Shown piece after piece: positions 8,506 through 17,301 of a DNA stretch of 43,986 bases. Under the pieces are notes generated by a model. The model saw only the letters and a program-made list of their open reading frames with translations, did not search any database and was not told the origin of the DNA. This stretch comes from Niveispirillum sp. SYP-B3756 (GTDB lineage Bacteria; Pseudomonadota; Alphaproteobacteria; Azospirillales; Azospirillaceae). Within the stretch, counting starts at the first letter, position 1. Every line of letters starts with the position of its first letter. The DNA lies in assembly GCF_009495745.1 (NCBI RefSeq), contig NZ_WIDQ01000024.1:1-43986 (forward strand), written 5' to 3'. The translations under genes and the position numbers were made by a program.

Positions 8506-10061
8506 TGCGCGACCAGACACTCAGGCTGCCCCTTGCCGCTGCGGGTGCAGCGACGGAGCGGCCGATCACCATCGCTATCGTGGCCATGGGCGGGCAGGGC
8601 GGCGGTGTGCTGTCCGGCTGGATCGTGCAACTGGCGGAAGATGCCGGCTGGGTCGCCCAGTCAACCTCCGTTCCCGGCGTGGCCCAGCGGACCGGGGCCA
8701 CAATCTATTATGTGGAAATGATGCCGCCGGCCAATGGGCAGCGGCCGATCCTGGCCCAGATGCCCACCCCGGGTGATGTGGACATCGTTCTGGCCTCGGA
8801 ATTCATGGAAGCCGGCCGGTCGATCCTGCGTGGCATCGTCACGCCCGACCGCACAACGCTGATCGCCTCCAACCATCGGTCGCTTGCCATATCGGAGAAA
8901 AGCGCGCCGGGCGGAGGCATTGCCGACAGCGGTGCCGTGGTGGAGGCCATCGGCGTAACGGCCCGCCAACAGATCATCTTCAATATGGATGAGCTGGCGG
9001 TCCGCAATGGCAGCGTGATTTCGTCCGCCCTGTTCGGTGCCTTGAGCGGATCGGGCGCCTTGCCCTTCAGCCGGGAGGATTATCACGCCGTCATCAAGCG
9101 CGATGGCAAGGGCGTGGCAGCCAGCCTGAAGACCTTTGATGCTGCCTTTGACCGGGTGACCAATCCACCGCCGCCCGTGGTGCTGGAGAATGTGCCCGCC
9201 AAACAGGTGGCCCCGGCTGCCGCCGATCCCCGCTTTGCAGCATTGCTGACCAGCCTGCGCGAGAGCCTGCCGGAAGCGGCCTGGCCGATGGCAGAGGCGG
9301 GCCTGCGCAAGGTGGTGGATTACCAGGATGAACGTTACGGCTGGGAATATCTGGAGATTCTGGGCCATGTCCAGTCGATTGACCGGCTGGCCGGCGGGGA
9401 GGCGCATCACTATGCCTTCACCGAGAATGCCGCCAAATATCTGGCCAATGCCATGACCTATGATGACGTGATCCGCGTGGCCGACCTGAAGACGCGGGCC
9501 GCCCGGCGGGCCCGCATCGCGCGGGAGGTTGGTGCCGGGCCGCAGCATATCCTGGGCACCACCGAATTCATGCATCCTCGGATGGAGGAGATTGCCGGTA
9601 TGTTGCCGGCCGGCTTCGCCCGCTGGCTGAAAAGCCGGCAAGGGCTCTATGGCTGGTTGGACCGCAAGGTCAATAAGGGACGGCGGGTACGCACCTATTC
9701 GCCCGGTTGGTTCCTGGTTCTCTATGTGCTGGGCGGGATGCAATGGCTGCGGCGGGGATCGCTGCGCCATGCGGAGGAAGTGGCCCACCGGGAGGAATGG
9801 CTGCGCTGTGCCTATGATCTGGTCGGCAGCAACTATGATCTGGGGGTGGAGGTGCTGAAATGCCACCGGCTGATCAAGGGCTATTCCGATACCCATGCGC
9901 GTGGCCTGTCGAAATTCGACAAGGTAATGGCCGAAATCCGCCGCATCGCGCCGCGCTTTGATGCGGCGGTCTGGGCACGGCGTCTGCGGGAAACCGCGAT
10001 CAAGGATGGGGAGGGCGGCGATCTGGACGGCCTGATCCGCACCTTGCACACGCTGGATTGA
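8505..10061 (+). CDS. iorB: Indolepyruvate oxidoreductase beta-type subunit with C-terminal extension
   Basis: 518 residues. Residues about 20-215 form the 2-oxoacid oxidoreductase gamma-type domain (IAIVAMGGQGGGVLSGWIVQLAE; STSVPGVAQRTGATIYYVE) that completes the active site with IorA. Residues about 230-510 form a long helical extension (LRKVVDYQDERYGWEYL; TRAARRARIAREVG) matching the DUF6537 extension of bacterial IorB proteins, which archaeal IorB lacks. The start codon overlaps the iorA stop, implying a stoichiometric complex. The next gene starts only 6-54 bases after the stop, so this is one operon. Confidence 0.88.
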   Translation: MRDQTLRLPLAAAGAATERPITIAIVAMGGQGGGVLSGWIVQLAEDAGWVAQSTSVPGVAQRTGATIYYVEMMPPANGQRPILAQMPTPGDVDIVLASEFMEAGRSILRGIVTPDRTTLIASNHRSLAISEKSAPGGGIADSGAVVEAIGVTARQQIIFNMDELAVRNGSVISSALFGALSGSGALPFSREDYHAVIKRDGKGVAASLKTFDAAFDRVTNPPPPVVLENVPAKQVAPAAADPRFAALLTSLRESLPEAAWPMAEAGLRKVVDYQDERYGWEYLEILGHVQSIDRLAGGEAHHYAFTENAAKYLANAMTYDDVIRVADLKTRAARRARIAREVGAGPQHILGTTEFMHPRMEEIAGMLPAGFARWLKSRQGLYGWLDRKVNKGRRVRTYSPGWFLVLYVLGGMQWLRRGSLRHAEEVAHREEWLRCAYDLVGSNYDLGVEVLKCHRLIKGYSDTHARGLSKFDKVMAEIRRIAPRFDAAVWARRLRETAIKDGEGGDLDGLIRTLHTLD

Positions 10062-10115
10062 GCCGCCATGCGCTGCTCTCGCCACAAGGCAAACCCCTTG
10101 AACAGGCTGGTGAAG

Positions 10116-11636
10116 ATGGGCGCGGTCACACAAAACTGGCGTCGGGCGGGGCTGGCCATCCTGTTTTTGCTGGTCGGCGGGACCGGTGCCGCACTTGCTG
10201 AGGTGCCGCCCCTGCCGACGATCCTGCCGATCCCACCCAGTGACCAGCCGCCTTTATCATCGGCGTTGCGGGCGACCGATCCGGGGACGGAATATCTGGA
10301 CCTTGCAAGTGCTGGCTATACGGAGGCGGAATATTATCTCTCAGGTACCGCCCCGGCCATCACGGCACAGGGGGCGGTGCTGTTCCAGGCCCCCTATATC
10401 ACCCGCATCCTGGTGCGCCGGCCCACCGACCCGGCAAAGTTCAACGGCACCGTTGTTATCGAGCCCTTTACCTGGATCGGGGAACGGGGGGCCGGCTGGA
10501 TCTTGACACGGGATTATCTGGTGCGGCGGGGTTATGCCTGGGTTGGCTATACGCTGAACATCAACAAGCCGGCCGCCGATCCCAAGACAACCACCGACCC
10601 TGCCTGGACGCCCGATCCGGAGCCGCAGAACCTGAATTTCGATTTCATGCGCCGGTTCGATTATGCGCGCTATGCCCCGCTGGGCAGCTATTACGACCCG
10701 GTGCGGTTCCGGCGGGGCGACCATGCCGACCCGTTTGTGCCGCAATCGCAGGGGATCGGGGCGCAACTGGCCCTGGCGCTGAAATCCAACCTGACCGACG
10801 GCCCCCTGGCTGGATTGCGGGTGCAGCGTGTCTATGTGAACAGTTGGGCCGTCACAGCGCAGGTCTGGATGGATTATCTGGACCAGGGCCGGCACCAGCA
10901 ATGGCGGCTGCCCGATGGCGGCCCCTTGATCGATGCCTATATGACCGGCCGCATGTCCTTTGGGGAGGTGGGGGGCGATGCCATCCGCGTTCCCCGGCAG
11001 ATGCCAGACACGGCCCCGTTTGTCACCATCTACAGCCAGTCGGAGGCGATGCATGACGCGATGGAAGGCATCGCCCTGCCTCCCGACAGCGATACGCCCC
11101 GGTTGCGCTATTACGAGGTGACGGGCATGTCCCACCTGCGTCTGGCCGATCTGGGCACGCAGGAGGTGGAGGATATGCCGGCGGATGTCGGCAAGGAGAA
11201 TGATCCGAACTGCCAGCATTTCTATGATGAACCGGCGGAGATGGTGGTCTCTGCCCTGTTCGACGCCATGGACCGCTGGGTGCGCAGCGGGCAGCCTATG
11301 CCGAAGGTTGAGCGCCTGACTCGGGCCGGGGCTGGCATCGCCCGCGATGCGCGCACGGGGAACATGATCGGCGGCGTGCGGCCGCCCTGGGTCACCGTGC
11401 CGGCCGCCACCTATCTGACCGATCAGGAAACCGGCTGCGGCATGGTGTTCGACACAAAGCGCCCCTATGCGCGCGACAAGCTGAAGGCGCTCTATGGCGA
11501 CTTCCCCAGCTACGAACGTCGTTTTCAGGCCGCGACACAGGCCGCCGCCCGCCAGGGCTTTCTGCTGCCCGAGGATGCGGCACGGCTGCGGCCAGTGGCC
11601 GTCCCCGAGAATTTCCAAGGTGGAGCGCGAAAGTGA
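10116..11636 (+). CDS. Exported alpha/beta hydrolase-domain protein (Abhydrolase_10-like), nucleophile apparently lost
   Basis: About 506 residues from ATG 10116, which gives a clean signal peptide (NWRRAGLAILFLLVGG to ALA); ATG 10068 is an alternative. The protein follows the family pattern ITRILVRRPTDPAKFNGTVVIEP... and keeps YEVTGMSHLRLADL around the expected catalytic His. At the nucleophile elbow, where relatives usually read GxSQ-(T/S), this protein reads VYVNSWAVTAQVWMDYL, so the serine position is Ala and the preceding Gly is Ser. By eye the catalytic Ser is missing. It may be a pseudoenzyme, or the alignment may be off. It is the third gene of the ior operon and its product is periplasmic. 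Confidence 0.7.
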   Translation: MGAVTQNWRRAGLAILFLLVGGTGAALAEVPPLPTILPIPPSDQPPLSSALRATDPGTEYLDLASAGYTEAEYYLSGTAPAITAQGAVLFQAPYITRILVRRPTDPAKFNGTVVIEPFTWIGERGAGWILTRDYLVRRGYAWVGYTLNINKPAADPKTTTDPAWTPDPEPQNLNFDFMRRFDYARYAPLGSYYDPVRFRRGDHADPFVPQSQGIGAQLALALKSNLTDGPLAGLRVQRVYVNSWAVTAQVWMDYLDQGRHQQWRLPDGGPLIDAYMTGRMSFGEVGGDAIRVPRQMPDTAPFVTIYSQSEAMHDAMEGIALPPDSDTPRLRYYEVTGMSHLRLADLGTQEVEDMPADVGKENDPNCQHFYDEPAEMVVSALFDAMDRWVRSGQPMPKVERLTRAGAGIARDARTGNMIGGVRPPWVTVPAATYLTDQETGCGMVFDTKRPYARDKLKALYGDFPSYERRFQAATQAAARQGFLLPEDAARLRPVAVPENFQGGARK

Positions 11637-11652
11637 GCGCAATTGACCTGGG

Positions 11653-11676
11653 ATTTGCTTTAGGCATAAAATATCC
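11653..11676 (+). promoter_or_regulatory. Operator-like motif copy B upstream of the CoA-ligase operon
   Basis: Core GCTTTAGGCATAAAATATC, differing from copy A at two positions within this core. It lies in the 103-base gap between the hydrolase-fold gene and the CoA ligase, so the ligase operon probably has its own promoter under the same regulator. Confidence 0.65.
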
Positions 11677-11739
11677 TGTCTCAGGAATGAATGCCCCCGG
11701 TTCTGCATCGGTGGCCGCAATGCCGGCCGCCGCGACGAT

Positions 11740-13371
11740 ATGTGCGAGGATGTGGTGAGCAGCGAAACAGTCTTTTCCCGGTTCGTCTCAACGGCCGGTG
11801 TCTATCCAGGACACCCGTTCCTGAATGTTCTGCCCGAAACGGCAGTGCTGTATGGCATTGCGGCGGGGGAAATCACCTATGCCCAGATGCTGGGCCGGGT
11901 GCAGGCGCGGCAAGCGGGCTTGCGCGCCGCCGGTATCGGCAAGGGCAGCCGTATCGGCCTGCTGCTGGAAAACCGGCCTGATTTCATTGAAATCTGGTTT
12001 GCCGCCAACGGGCTGGGTGCCTCTGTCGTGCCGATCAATCCCGATCTGCGCCGCAGCGAGCTGGAATATCTGATCGGCCATTCGGAAATGGCGGCCGCCT
12101 TTGTCCTGCCCCACCGGCTGGAAGAGGTGGCGGCTGCCGCGCGCAGTGCCGGCAGCGCCCTGGTACCGGTGACGCCCCAGGATGCGCTGCCGGCACGAAC
12201 CGGGGGGACGGGAGAAGCAACTCCGCCCGACCGCGATACGGAAGCGGCCTTGCTCTACACTTCCGGCACCACGGGCGCGCCTAAGGGCTGTGTGCTGACC
12301 AACGAATATTTCCTGCATTCTGGCGATTGGTACCGCGATGTCGGCGGGCTGATTTCCTTGCAGCCGGGGCAGGAACGGATGCTGACGCCGTTGCCGGTCT
12401 TCCATATGAACGCCATGGCGGTGTCGGTGCTGGCCATGGTCACCCTGGGCGGCTGTCTGACCGTTCTGGATCGCTTCCACCCCGGCACATGGTGGGATGC
12501 GGTGCGGCAGAGCCAGGCCACCTGCCTGCATTATCTGGGGGTCATGCCCTCCATCCTGATGAAGGCCCCGCCGGCAGACAATGACCGCGCCCACACCGTG
12601 CGTTTCGGCTTTGGCGCCGGGGTGCCGCGTGAACTGCATGGCCCGTTCGAGGAACGGTTCGGCTTCCCGCTGATCGAAGCCTGGGCGATGACGGAGACGG
12701 GGAGCGGCGGCGTCATCTGCGCCAGCCAGGAGCCGCGCAAGATCGGCAGCCATTGTTTTGGCCGGCCCAGCGGCGCAGTGGAAATCCGACTTGTCGATGA
12801 CCAGGATGTTGACGTTGGCACGGATGTGCCGGGCGAAATGCTGGTGCGCCGCGCCGGGGACAATCCGCGTTACGGGTTCTTCAAGGAATATCTGAAGAAC
12901 CCGGAAGCCACGGCAGAGGCCTGGGCGGGCGGTTGGTTCCATACCGGGGACATCGTGTCGCGCGATGCGGATGGCGACCTGCATTTCGTTGACCGCAAGA
13001 AGAACGTCATCCGCCGCTCGGGCGAGAATATCGCGGCGGTGGAGGTGGAATCCATCCTGGCCCGCCATCCGCTGATCAAGCAGGCCGCCGTCGCCGCCAC
13101 ACCCGACGTCCTGCGCGGGGATGAGGTGGCGGCGCTGATCGTGCTCCAGGGCTCGGGGAAGGGTGACCAGACTGTGGCAGAGGAAATCGCCCGCTGGGGT
13201 CTGGGGCAGATGGCCTATTACAAGGTGCCGGGCTGGATTGCCTTTGTCCGCGACCTGCCCAAGACGCCGACGGAAAAAATCCTGCGCGCCGCCCTGAAAA
13301 CCCTGGTCGCCGAGAAAATGGCGGCGGGGCAGTTCCTGGATACCCGCGCCTTGAAGAAGCGACAGGCATGA
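11740..13371 (+). CDS. Acyl-CoA synthetase (AMP-forming)
   Basis: 543 residues from ATG 11740; a GTG at 11755 with GAGGA just upstream is a good alternative. This is an ANL-family ligase: P-loop LLYTSGTTGAPKGCVLTN (about residues 169-186), the adenylate-binding AWAMTETGSG, the GWFHTGDIV hinge region, and a C-terminal catalytic lysine in PKTPTEKILRAAL. It activates a carboxylic acid to its CoA thioester; crotonobetaine/carnitine-CoA-ligase-like members look closest in style. It opens a four-gene operon with successive overlaps to the thiolase, DUF35-SDR and cyclase genes, so its product likely feeds them. The natural acid is not determinable from sequence. Confidence 0.88.
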   Translation: MCEDVVSSETVFSRFVSTAGVYPGHPFLNVLPETAVLYGIAAGEITYAQMLGRVQARQAGLRAAGIGKGSRIGLLLENRPDFIEIWFAANGLGASVVPINPDLRRSELEYLIGHSEMAAAFVLPHRLEEVAAAARSAGSALVPVTPQDALPARTGGTGEATPPDRDTEAALLYTSGTTGAPKGCVLTNEYFLHSGDWYRDVGGLISLQPGQERMLTPLPVFHMNAMAVSVLAMVTLGGCLTVLDRFHPGTWWDAVRQSQATCLHYLGVMPSILMKAPPADNDRAHTVRFGFGAGVPRELHGPFEERFGFPLIEAWAMTETGSGGVICASQEPRKIGSHCFGRPSGAVEIRLVDDQDVDVGTDVPGEMLVRRAGDNPRYGFFKEYLKNPEATAEAWAGGWFHTGDIVSRDADGDLHFVDRKKNVIRRSGENIAAVEVESILARHPLIKQAAVAATPDVLRGDEVAALIVLQGSGKGDQTVAEEIARWGLGQMAYYKVPGWIAFVRDLPKTPTEKILRAALKTLVAEKMAAGQFLDTRALKKRQA

Positions 13372-14540
13372 CACGCACCCGCACTTCCTACGACGGGGTG
13401 GTTCTCTGCGCACCGGTGACTGTGCCCTATGAACGCTATTCCAGCCAGACGGCCCATTGGTGGGCGGGCCGGGCGTTGCGGGCGCTGGCCCGGGCGACGG
13501 GGTTCGGCCCCGGCGACATTGACGGTTTCTGCTTTGCCAGCTTTTCCGCCGCGCCCGACACGGCCGTCGGCATGGTTCAGCATCTGGGCCTGTCGCCGCG
13601 CTGGCTGGATCATCTGCCCACCGGAGGGGCCAGCGGCATCATGGCCCTGCGGCGGGCGGCGCGGGCGGTGCAATGTGGCGACGCCGATATTGTCGCCTGC
13701 GTTGCCGCCGATACCAACCATCTGGACAGTTTCCGCCAGACCCTGGCCGGCTTTTCCCGCTTTTCGCAGGATGCCGTCTATCCCTATGGTTTTGGCGGGC
13801 CGAATGCCACCTTCGCCCTGATCACCGATGCCTATATGCGCACCTATGGCATCGGTCGGGAGCATTTCGGCAAGCTGTGTGTCGCCCAGCGGCGCAACGC
13901 CCTTTCCAATCCGTTGGCTCTGATGCGCACAGAACTGACGCTGGAGGACTATCTGCGGGCGCGGCCGATTTCCGACCCGGTGCATCTGTTCGACTGCGTG
14001 ATGCCCTGCGCCGGGGCGGAGGCTTTCATCGTGACGACGCCGGAAATCGCAGCGGCGCGCGGGCTGAAGGTCGCGCGCATCCTGGCGACGATTGAGCGGC
14101 ATAATGCCTTCCCCGACGATCCGGTGCAGTTGCGCAGCGGCTGGGCGATGGATGTGGATGATCTCTGGTCCATGGCCGGCATCGGCCCGGAACAGGTGGA
14201 TATGCTGCAAGCCTATGATGATTATCCGGTGATTGTCGCCATGCAGCTGGAGGATCTGGGCTTCTGCCCCAAGGGACAGGCGGCTGATTTTATCGCCCGT
14301 ACCGGGTTTGAAATCCATGGCGACCTGCCGCTGAACACCAATGGCGGCCAATTGTCGGCCGGGCAGGCCGGGGCCGCCGGTGGCTTCCAGAATGTCACCG
14401 AGGGGTTGCGGCAGGTGCTGCACCAACCTTTGGGCGCCCAGGTGCCGAATGCCAGAACCGCTGCGCTGTCCGGTTTCGGGCTGGTGAATTATGACCGTGG
14501 CGTCTGCACTGCCGCCGCCGTGATCGAGGCCTGCCGATGA
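13368..14540 (+). CDS. Thiolase-fold protein of the SCP-x/Ltp2 (lipid-transfer/aldolase) type
   Basis: 390 residues; the start overlaps the ligase stop (ATGA). It has the thiolase fold with C-terminal motifs AYDDYPVIVAMQLEDLGFC and NTNGGQLSAGQAGAAGG. The N-terminal position that holds the nucleophilic Cys in true thiolases reads LPTGGASGIMALR, with no Cys. Ltp2-type steroid side-chain aldolases likewise lack it; they cleave beta-hydroxyacyl-CoAs by retro-aldol reaction and need a DUF35 partner. The very next gene encodes a DUF35 domain, which supports an aldolase-type role over a classical thiolysis role. Substrate unknown; conventional annotation would be acetyl-CoA acetyltransferase. Confidence 0.8.
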   Translation: MTRTRTSYDGVVLCAPVTVPYERYSSQTAHWWAGRALRALARATGFGPGDIDGFCFASFSAAPDTAVGMVQHLGLSPRWLDHLPTGGASGIMALRRAARAVQCGDADIVACVAADTNHLDSFRQTLAGFSRFSQDAVYPYGFGGPNATFALITDAYMRTYGIGREHFGKLCVAQRRNALSNPLALMRTELTLEDYLRARPISDPVHLFDCVMPCAGAEAFIVTTPEIAAARGLKVARILATIERHNAFPDDPVQLRSGWAMDVDDLWSMAGIGPEQVDMLQAYDDYPVIVAMQLEDLGFCPKGQAADFIARTGFEIHGDLPLNTNGGQLSAGQAGAAGGFQNVTEGLRQVLHQPLGAQVPNARTAALSGFGLVNYDRGVCTAAAVIEACR

Positions 14541-15736
14541 GCCAGCATCCCCCCCGCGACAAGCGTGATCCCCTGGCCCGGCGCAAGGAGCGCCATACGC
14601 CGCCGGGGCTGCGCAGTTCGGCGCTGCACGCCCTGTCCGCCCGCGCGGCGGCCGGGCGCTTTGTGCTTCAATCCTGCCAGGATTGTGGTGCCATGACCTA
14701 CCCGCCGCGCGATGCCTGCCCCCAATGCTGGGGCGAACTGGTCTGGCAGGATCAGGCGCGCGGTGCCCTGGTGCTGTGTGAGACCACGATCCGCGCCACC
14801 ACCGACCTTTATTTCCGCGATCATCTGCCTTGGCGCATGGGCAAGCTGGCGCTGGATGCCGGCCCCACGGCGCTGGCCCATCTGCACGCCGACCTGAAGC
14901 CGGGTGACCGGGCCGAGATGCATCTGATGCTGGACAAGGGCGGCAACGCGGCCCTGTTCGCCCTGCCAGCCGGAGGGAGGCCCGATATGGATGACCGTCA
15001 ATGGCGTGAATTCACGGTGCCGGTGAAGGACCGTATCGTTCTGGTCAGCGACGCCCGCAGCGCTGTTGGCCGGGCCGTGGTGAAGGCGCTGCATTCGGCG
15101 GGTGCCGGGCTGATCTTTGCCGGCATGGCCCCGCCGGCCCGCGCGGCCGACCTGACGGATGAATGGGCGGGGCTGGACCGGGTGCAGACCCTGCCATTCG
15201 ACATCACCGACAGTTCGCTGGTGGCCGAGGGCATCAGCAAAATTGCCGGGCCACTGGATATCGTCATCAACACCGCGCGTTTTGTTCGTGGCGGCCGCAA
15301 TCTGGTGGACCAGAAGCGGATGATGGATATCGCCGTTCTGGGCTTCATGCGCCTGTCGGGGGCCTGTGCGCCCATGCTGGCCGGACGGCCCGCCGGAGCC
15401 TTTGTCGATCTTGTCTCCATCCAGGCCCTGGCGGGGGAGGTTGGTTTTGCCGGCTATGCCGCCGCTGAAGCCGCACACCTGTCGCTGCTGCAGAGCTTCC
15501 GGCATGACATGCGGGCCCAGGGGGTGCGCGTGCTGTCCATCTTCAGTGGTCCCAGCGATGACGAGGATTACCAGTCGGTGCCACCGCCCAAGGTGGCGCC
15601 TGCCCGGCTGGCGCGTGAGGTTGTCGAAGCGCTGCGGATGGGACGGGAAATAAGCTGCGTCGGCGAGGTCGCCAGTGACGCGATGGAACGCTGGCTGGCC
15701 GATCCGGCCCTTTTTGTAAGGGAGAAGAACCTGTGA
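14537..15736 (+). CDS. DUF35 OB-fold/zinc-ribbon protein fused to a degenerate short-chain dehydrogenase
   Basis: 399 residues, overlapping the thiolase stop by ATGA. Residues about 40-150 form a zinc ribbon (CQDCG ... CPQCW) and an OB fold typical of DUF35 acyl-CoA-binding partners of thiolases. Residues about 165-390 have an SDR fold, but the cofactor glycine motif TGxxxGxG reads SDARSAVG, the NNAG segment reads NTAR, and the catalytic YxxxK reads YAAAE. The active-site Ser (LVSIQAL, 13 residues before the Tyr) is kept. The SDR half therefore looks unable to do normal NAD(P)-dependent chemistry and may be structural. The fusion suggests a complex with the preceding Ltp2-like protein. Confidence 0.75.
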   Translation: MSQHPPRDKRDPLARRKERHTPPGLRSSALHALSARAAAGRFVLQSCQDCGAMTYPPRDACPQCWGELVWQDQARGALVLCETTIRATTDLYFRDHLPWRMGKLALDAGPTALAHLHADLKPGDRAEMHLMLDKGGNAALFALPAGGRPDMDDRQWREFTVPVKDRIVLVSDARSAVGRAVVKALHSAGAGLIFAGMAPPARAADLTDEWAGLDRVQTLPFDITDSSLVAEGISKIAGPLDIVINTARFVRGGRNLVDQKRMMDIAVLGFMRLSGACAPMLAGRPAGAFVDLVSIQALAGEVGFAGYAAAEAAHLSLLQSFRHDMRAQGVRVLSIFSGPSDDEDYQSVPPPKVAPARLAREVVEALRMGREISCVGEVASDAMERWLADPALFVREKNL

Positions 15737-16524
15737 CCGCCCTGGACCCCACCCTGTCCGGCCTGATCGCCGGCATCGCCACGCAGCGCATCCGCACCGT
15801 GGACCTGACCAATATCCTGTCGCCGGACTTCCCGGTTATCGTGCTGCCGGCGGAATTCGGCCAGTGCGAGCCGTTCCGGATGGAGACCGTGTCCCGCTAT
15901 GACGGCAACGGCCCGGCCTGGTACTGGAACAATATCTCGATGAATGAACATACCGGCACGCATTTCGACGCGCCGGCCCATTGGATCACCGGCCGCGACG
16001 TGCCCAATGGCACCGTGGATGCCATCAGCCCGGATGATTTCATCCATCCCGCCGTCGTCATCGATATCAGCAATGAGGCCGCAGCGGATGAGGATTTCAT
16101 CGTCACCCGCGCCTTTCTGGAGGCGTGGGAGGCAGCCCATGGAACCATCCCGCCGCGCCACTGGATCTTGCTGCGCAGCGACTGGTCCAAGCGGGTGGGT
16201 ACGCTGGCTTACCTGAACCTCAAGGATGATGGCGCCCATTCACCGGGGCCGGATGCCGGCGCCATGCGCTTTCTGGTGCAGGAGCGGGACTGTGTTGGGC
16301 TGGGGGTGGAAACGGTGGGCACCGATGCCGGACAGGCCTCCCATTTCGCCGAACCGCTGCCGGCCCATTCCATCCTGCATGGGCATGGCCGGTTCGGCCT
16401 GCAATGCCTGACCAACCTGGACCAATTGCCGACCTTCGGCGCGGTGATTGTGGCCATGCCGTTGAAAATCAAAGGCGGTTCGGGCAGCCCGCTGCGGGTG
16501 ATGGCGTTGGTGTCCGGCCACTGA
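15733..16524 (+). CDS. Cyclase-family metal-dependent hydrolase (kynurenine-formamidase-like fold)
   Basis: 263 residues starting at GTG 15733, which overlaps the preceding stop (GTGA). The family motif HxGTHxDxPxH is present as NEHTGTHFDAPAHW near residue 74; it binds Zn or Mn. Members hydrolyse amides or lactones such as N-formylkynurenine. The late HSILHGHGRFGLQCLTNLDQLP segment is also typical. In this operon it may open a ring or hydrolyse a lactone or amide before or after CoA activation. No kynurenine-pathway partner is in the window, so I do not call it kynB. Confidence 0.8.
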   Translation: MTALDPTLSGLIAGIATQRIRTVDLTNILSPDFPVIVLPAEFGQCEPFRMETVSRYDGNGPAWYWNNISMNEHTGTHFDAPAHWITGRDVPNGTVDAISPDDFIHPAVVIDISNEAAADEDFIVTRAFLEAWEAAHGTIPPRHWILLRSDWSKRVGTLAYLNLKDDGAHSPGPDAGAMRFLVQERDCVGLGVETVGTDAGQASHFAEPLPAHSILHGHGRFGLQCLTNLDQLPTFGAVIVAMPLKIKGGSGSPLRVMALVSGH

Positions 16525-16767
16525 AATGCGCGCAGGAGGGGGGTTACAGTACCGTTACGGCGTCGTTGTGCGGTTCTTTCTCCCCCGATAGGCCCCTTGG
16601 AAGCCGCCCGCTGTACCCCGTAGCAAACCGTTTCAACCTGTCGGGCGGGGTCAGACGTCCGGTATCCATAAAATGTCGTCGGGCAGTGTGCGCCAGTTGA
16701 GGGGCAGCTGCCAGCCCGCACGATCCGGCGCTGCTGGCCGACGACCCATAAGGGGAGAGTTTCACGT

Positions 16768-17247
16768 ATGTCCATTCAAACATTCAGTCAATGGCTCTAT
16801 GCCACGCCACTTGCCGTGGCGTTCCGGGAGATGGTCTGGTTCATCCCGACGGTGCAGACCATCCATATCCTGGCCATCGCTATTCTTGTCGGCGCAGCCC
16901 TGGTTTCCAACCTGCGATTGGCCGGGATCATCGCCACTGACGAGGCTCCGGCGGCGGTGGTACGCCGTTATCTGCCCTGGATGGGGCCGGCCCTGATCGT
17001 GCTGTTATCGACCGGTCTTCTGCTGGTCATCGCCGAGCCGGGCCGCACGCTGGGTAACACGGTGTTCTGGGTCAAGATGGTGCTGGTCCTGTCCGGCTTT
17101 GCCCTGACGCGGGGCTTTCAGAAACCCGCCCTGGCGCTCCAGCCGGTGGGGGCGGCTCCTGTGGCCCTGGCGAAGCCGGCGGCCTGGCTGTCCCTGGCTG
17201 TCTGGGCGGCGGTGATCTTCTGCGGTCGCTTCATCGCCTATACCTGA
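16768..17247 (+). CDS. Four-helix membrane protein, DUF6644-like (copy 1)
   Basis: 159 residues; GGGGAGAG lies upstream of the ATG. Hydropathy suggests four membrane helices, with IHILAIAILVGAALVSNLRLAG, LIVLLSTGLLLVIAEP and WLSLAVWAAVIFCGRF recognisable. The second, 54 bases downstream, is clearly homologous (IxSFHVIAIALVFGTILIVDLRLIG). Function unknown. Such pairs seem to accompany DUF6152-type exported proteins, which are encoded at 3678. Confidence 0.65.
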   Translation: MSIQTFSQWLYATPLAVAFREMVWFIPTVQTIHILAIAILVGAALVSNLRLAGIIATDEAPAAVVRRYLPWMGPALIVLLSTGLLLVIAEPGRTLGNTVFWVKMVLVLSGFALTRGFQKPALALQPVGAAPVALAKPAAWLSLAVWAAVIFCGRFIAYT

Positions 17248-17301
17248 CGATCCACCGCACCCGGAATTTTCAACATAATCCAGAAAGAGCGGGGGGCTGA
17301 C

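Noticed and set aside
16667-16678. CATAAAATGTCG, a half-match to the MarR-type motif before the DUF6644-like genes
   Set aside because: Only the right half matches (10 of 12); the left half agrees at about 5 of 12 positions. It may be a plain -10 element.
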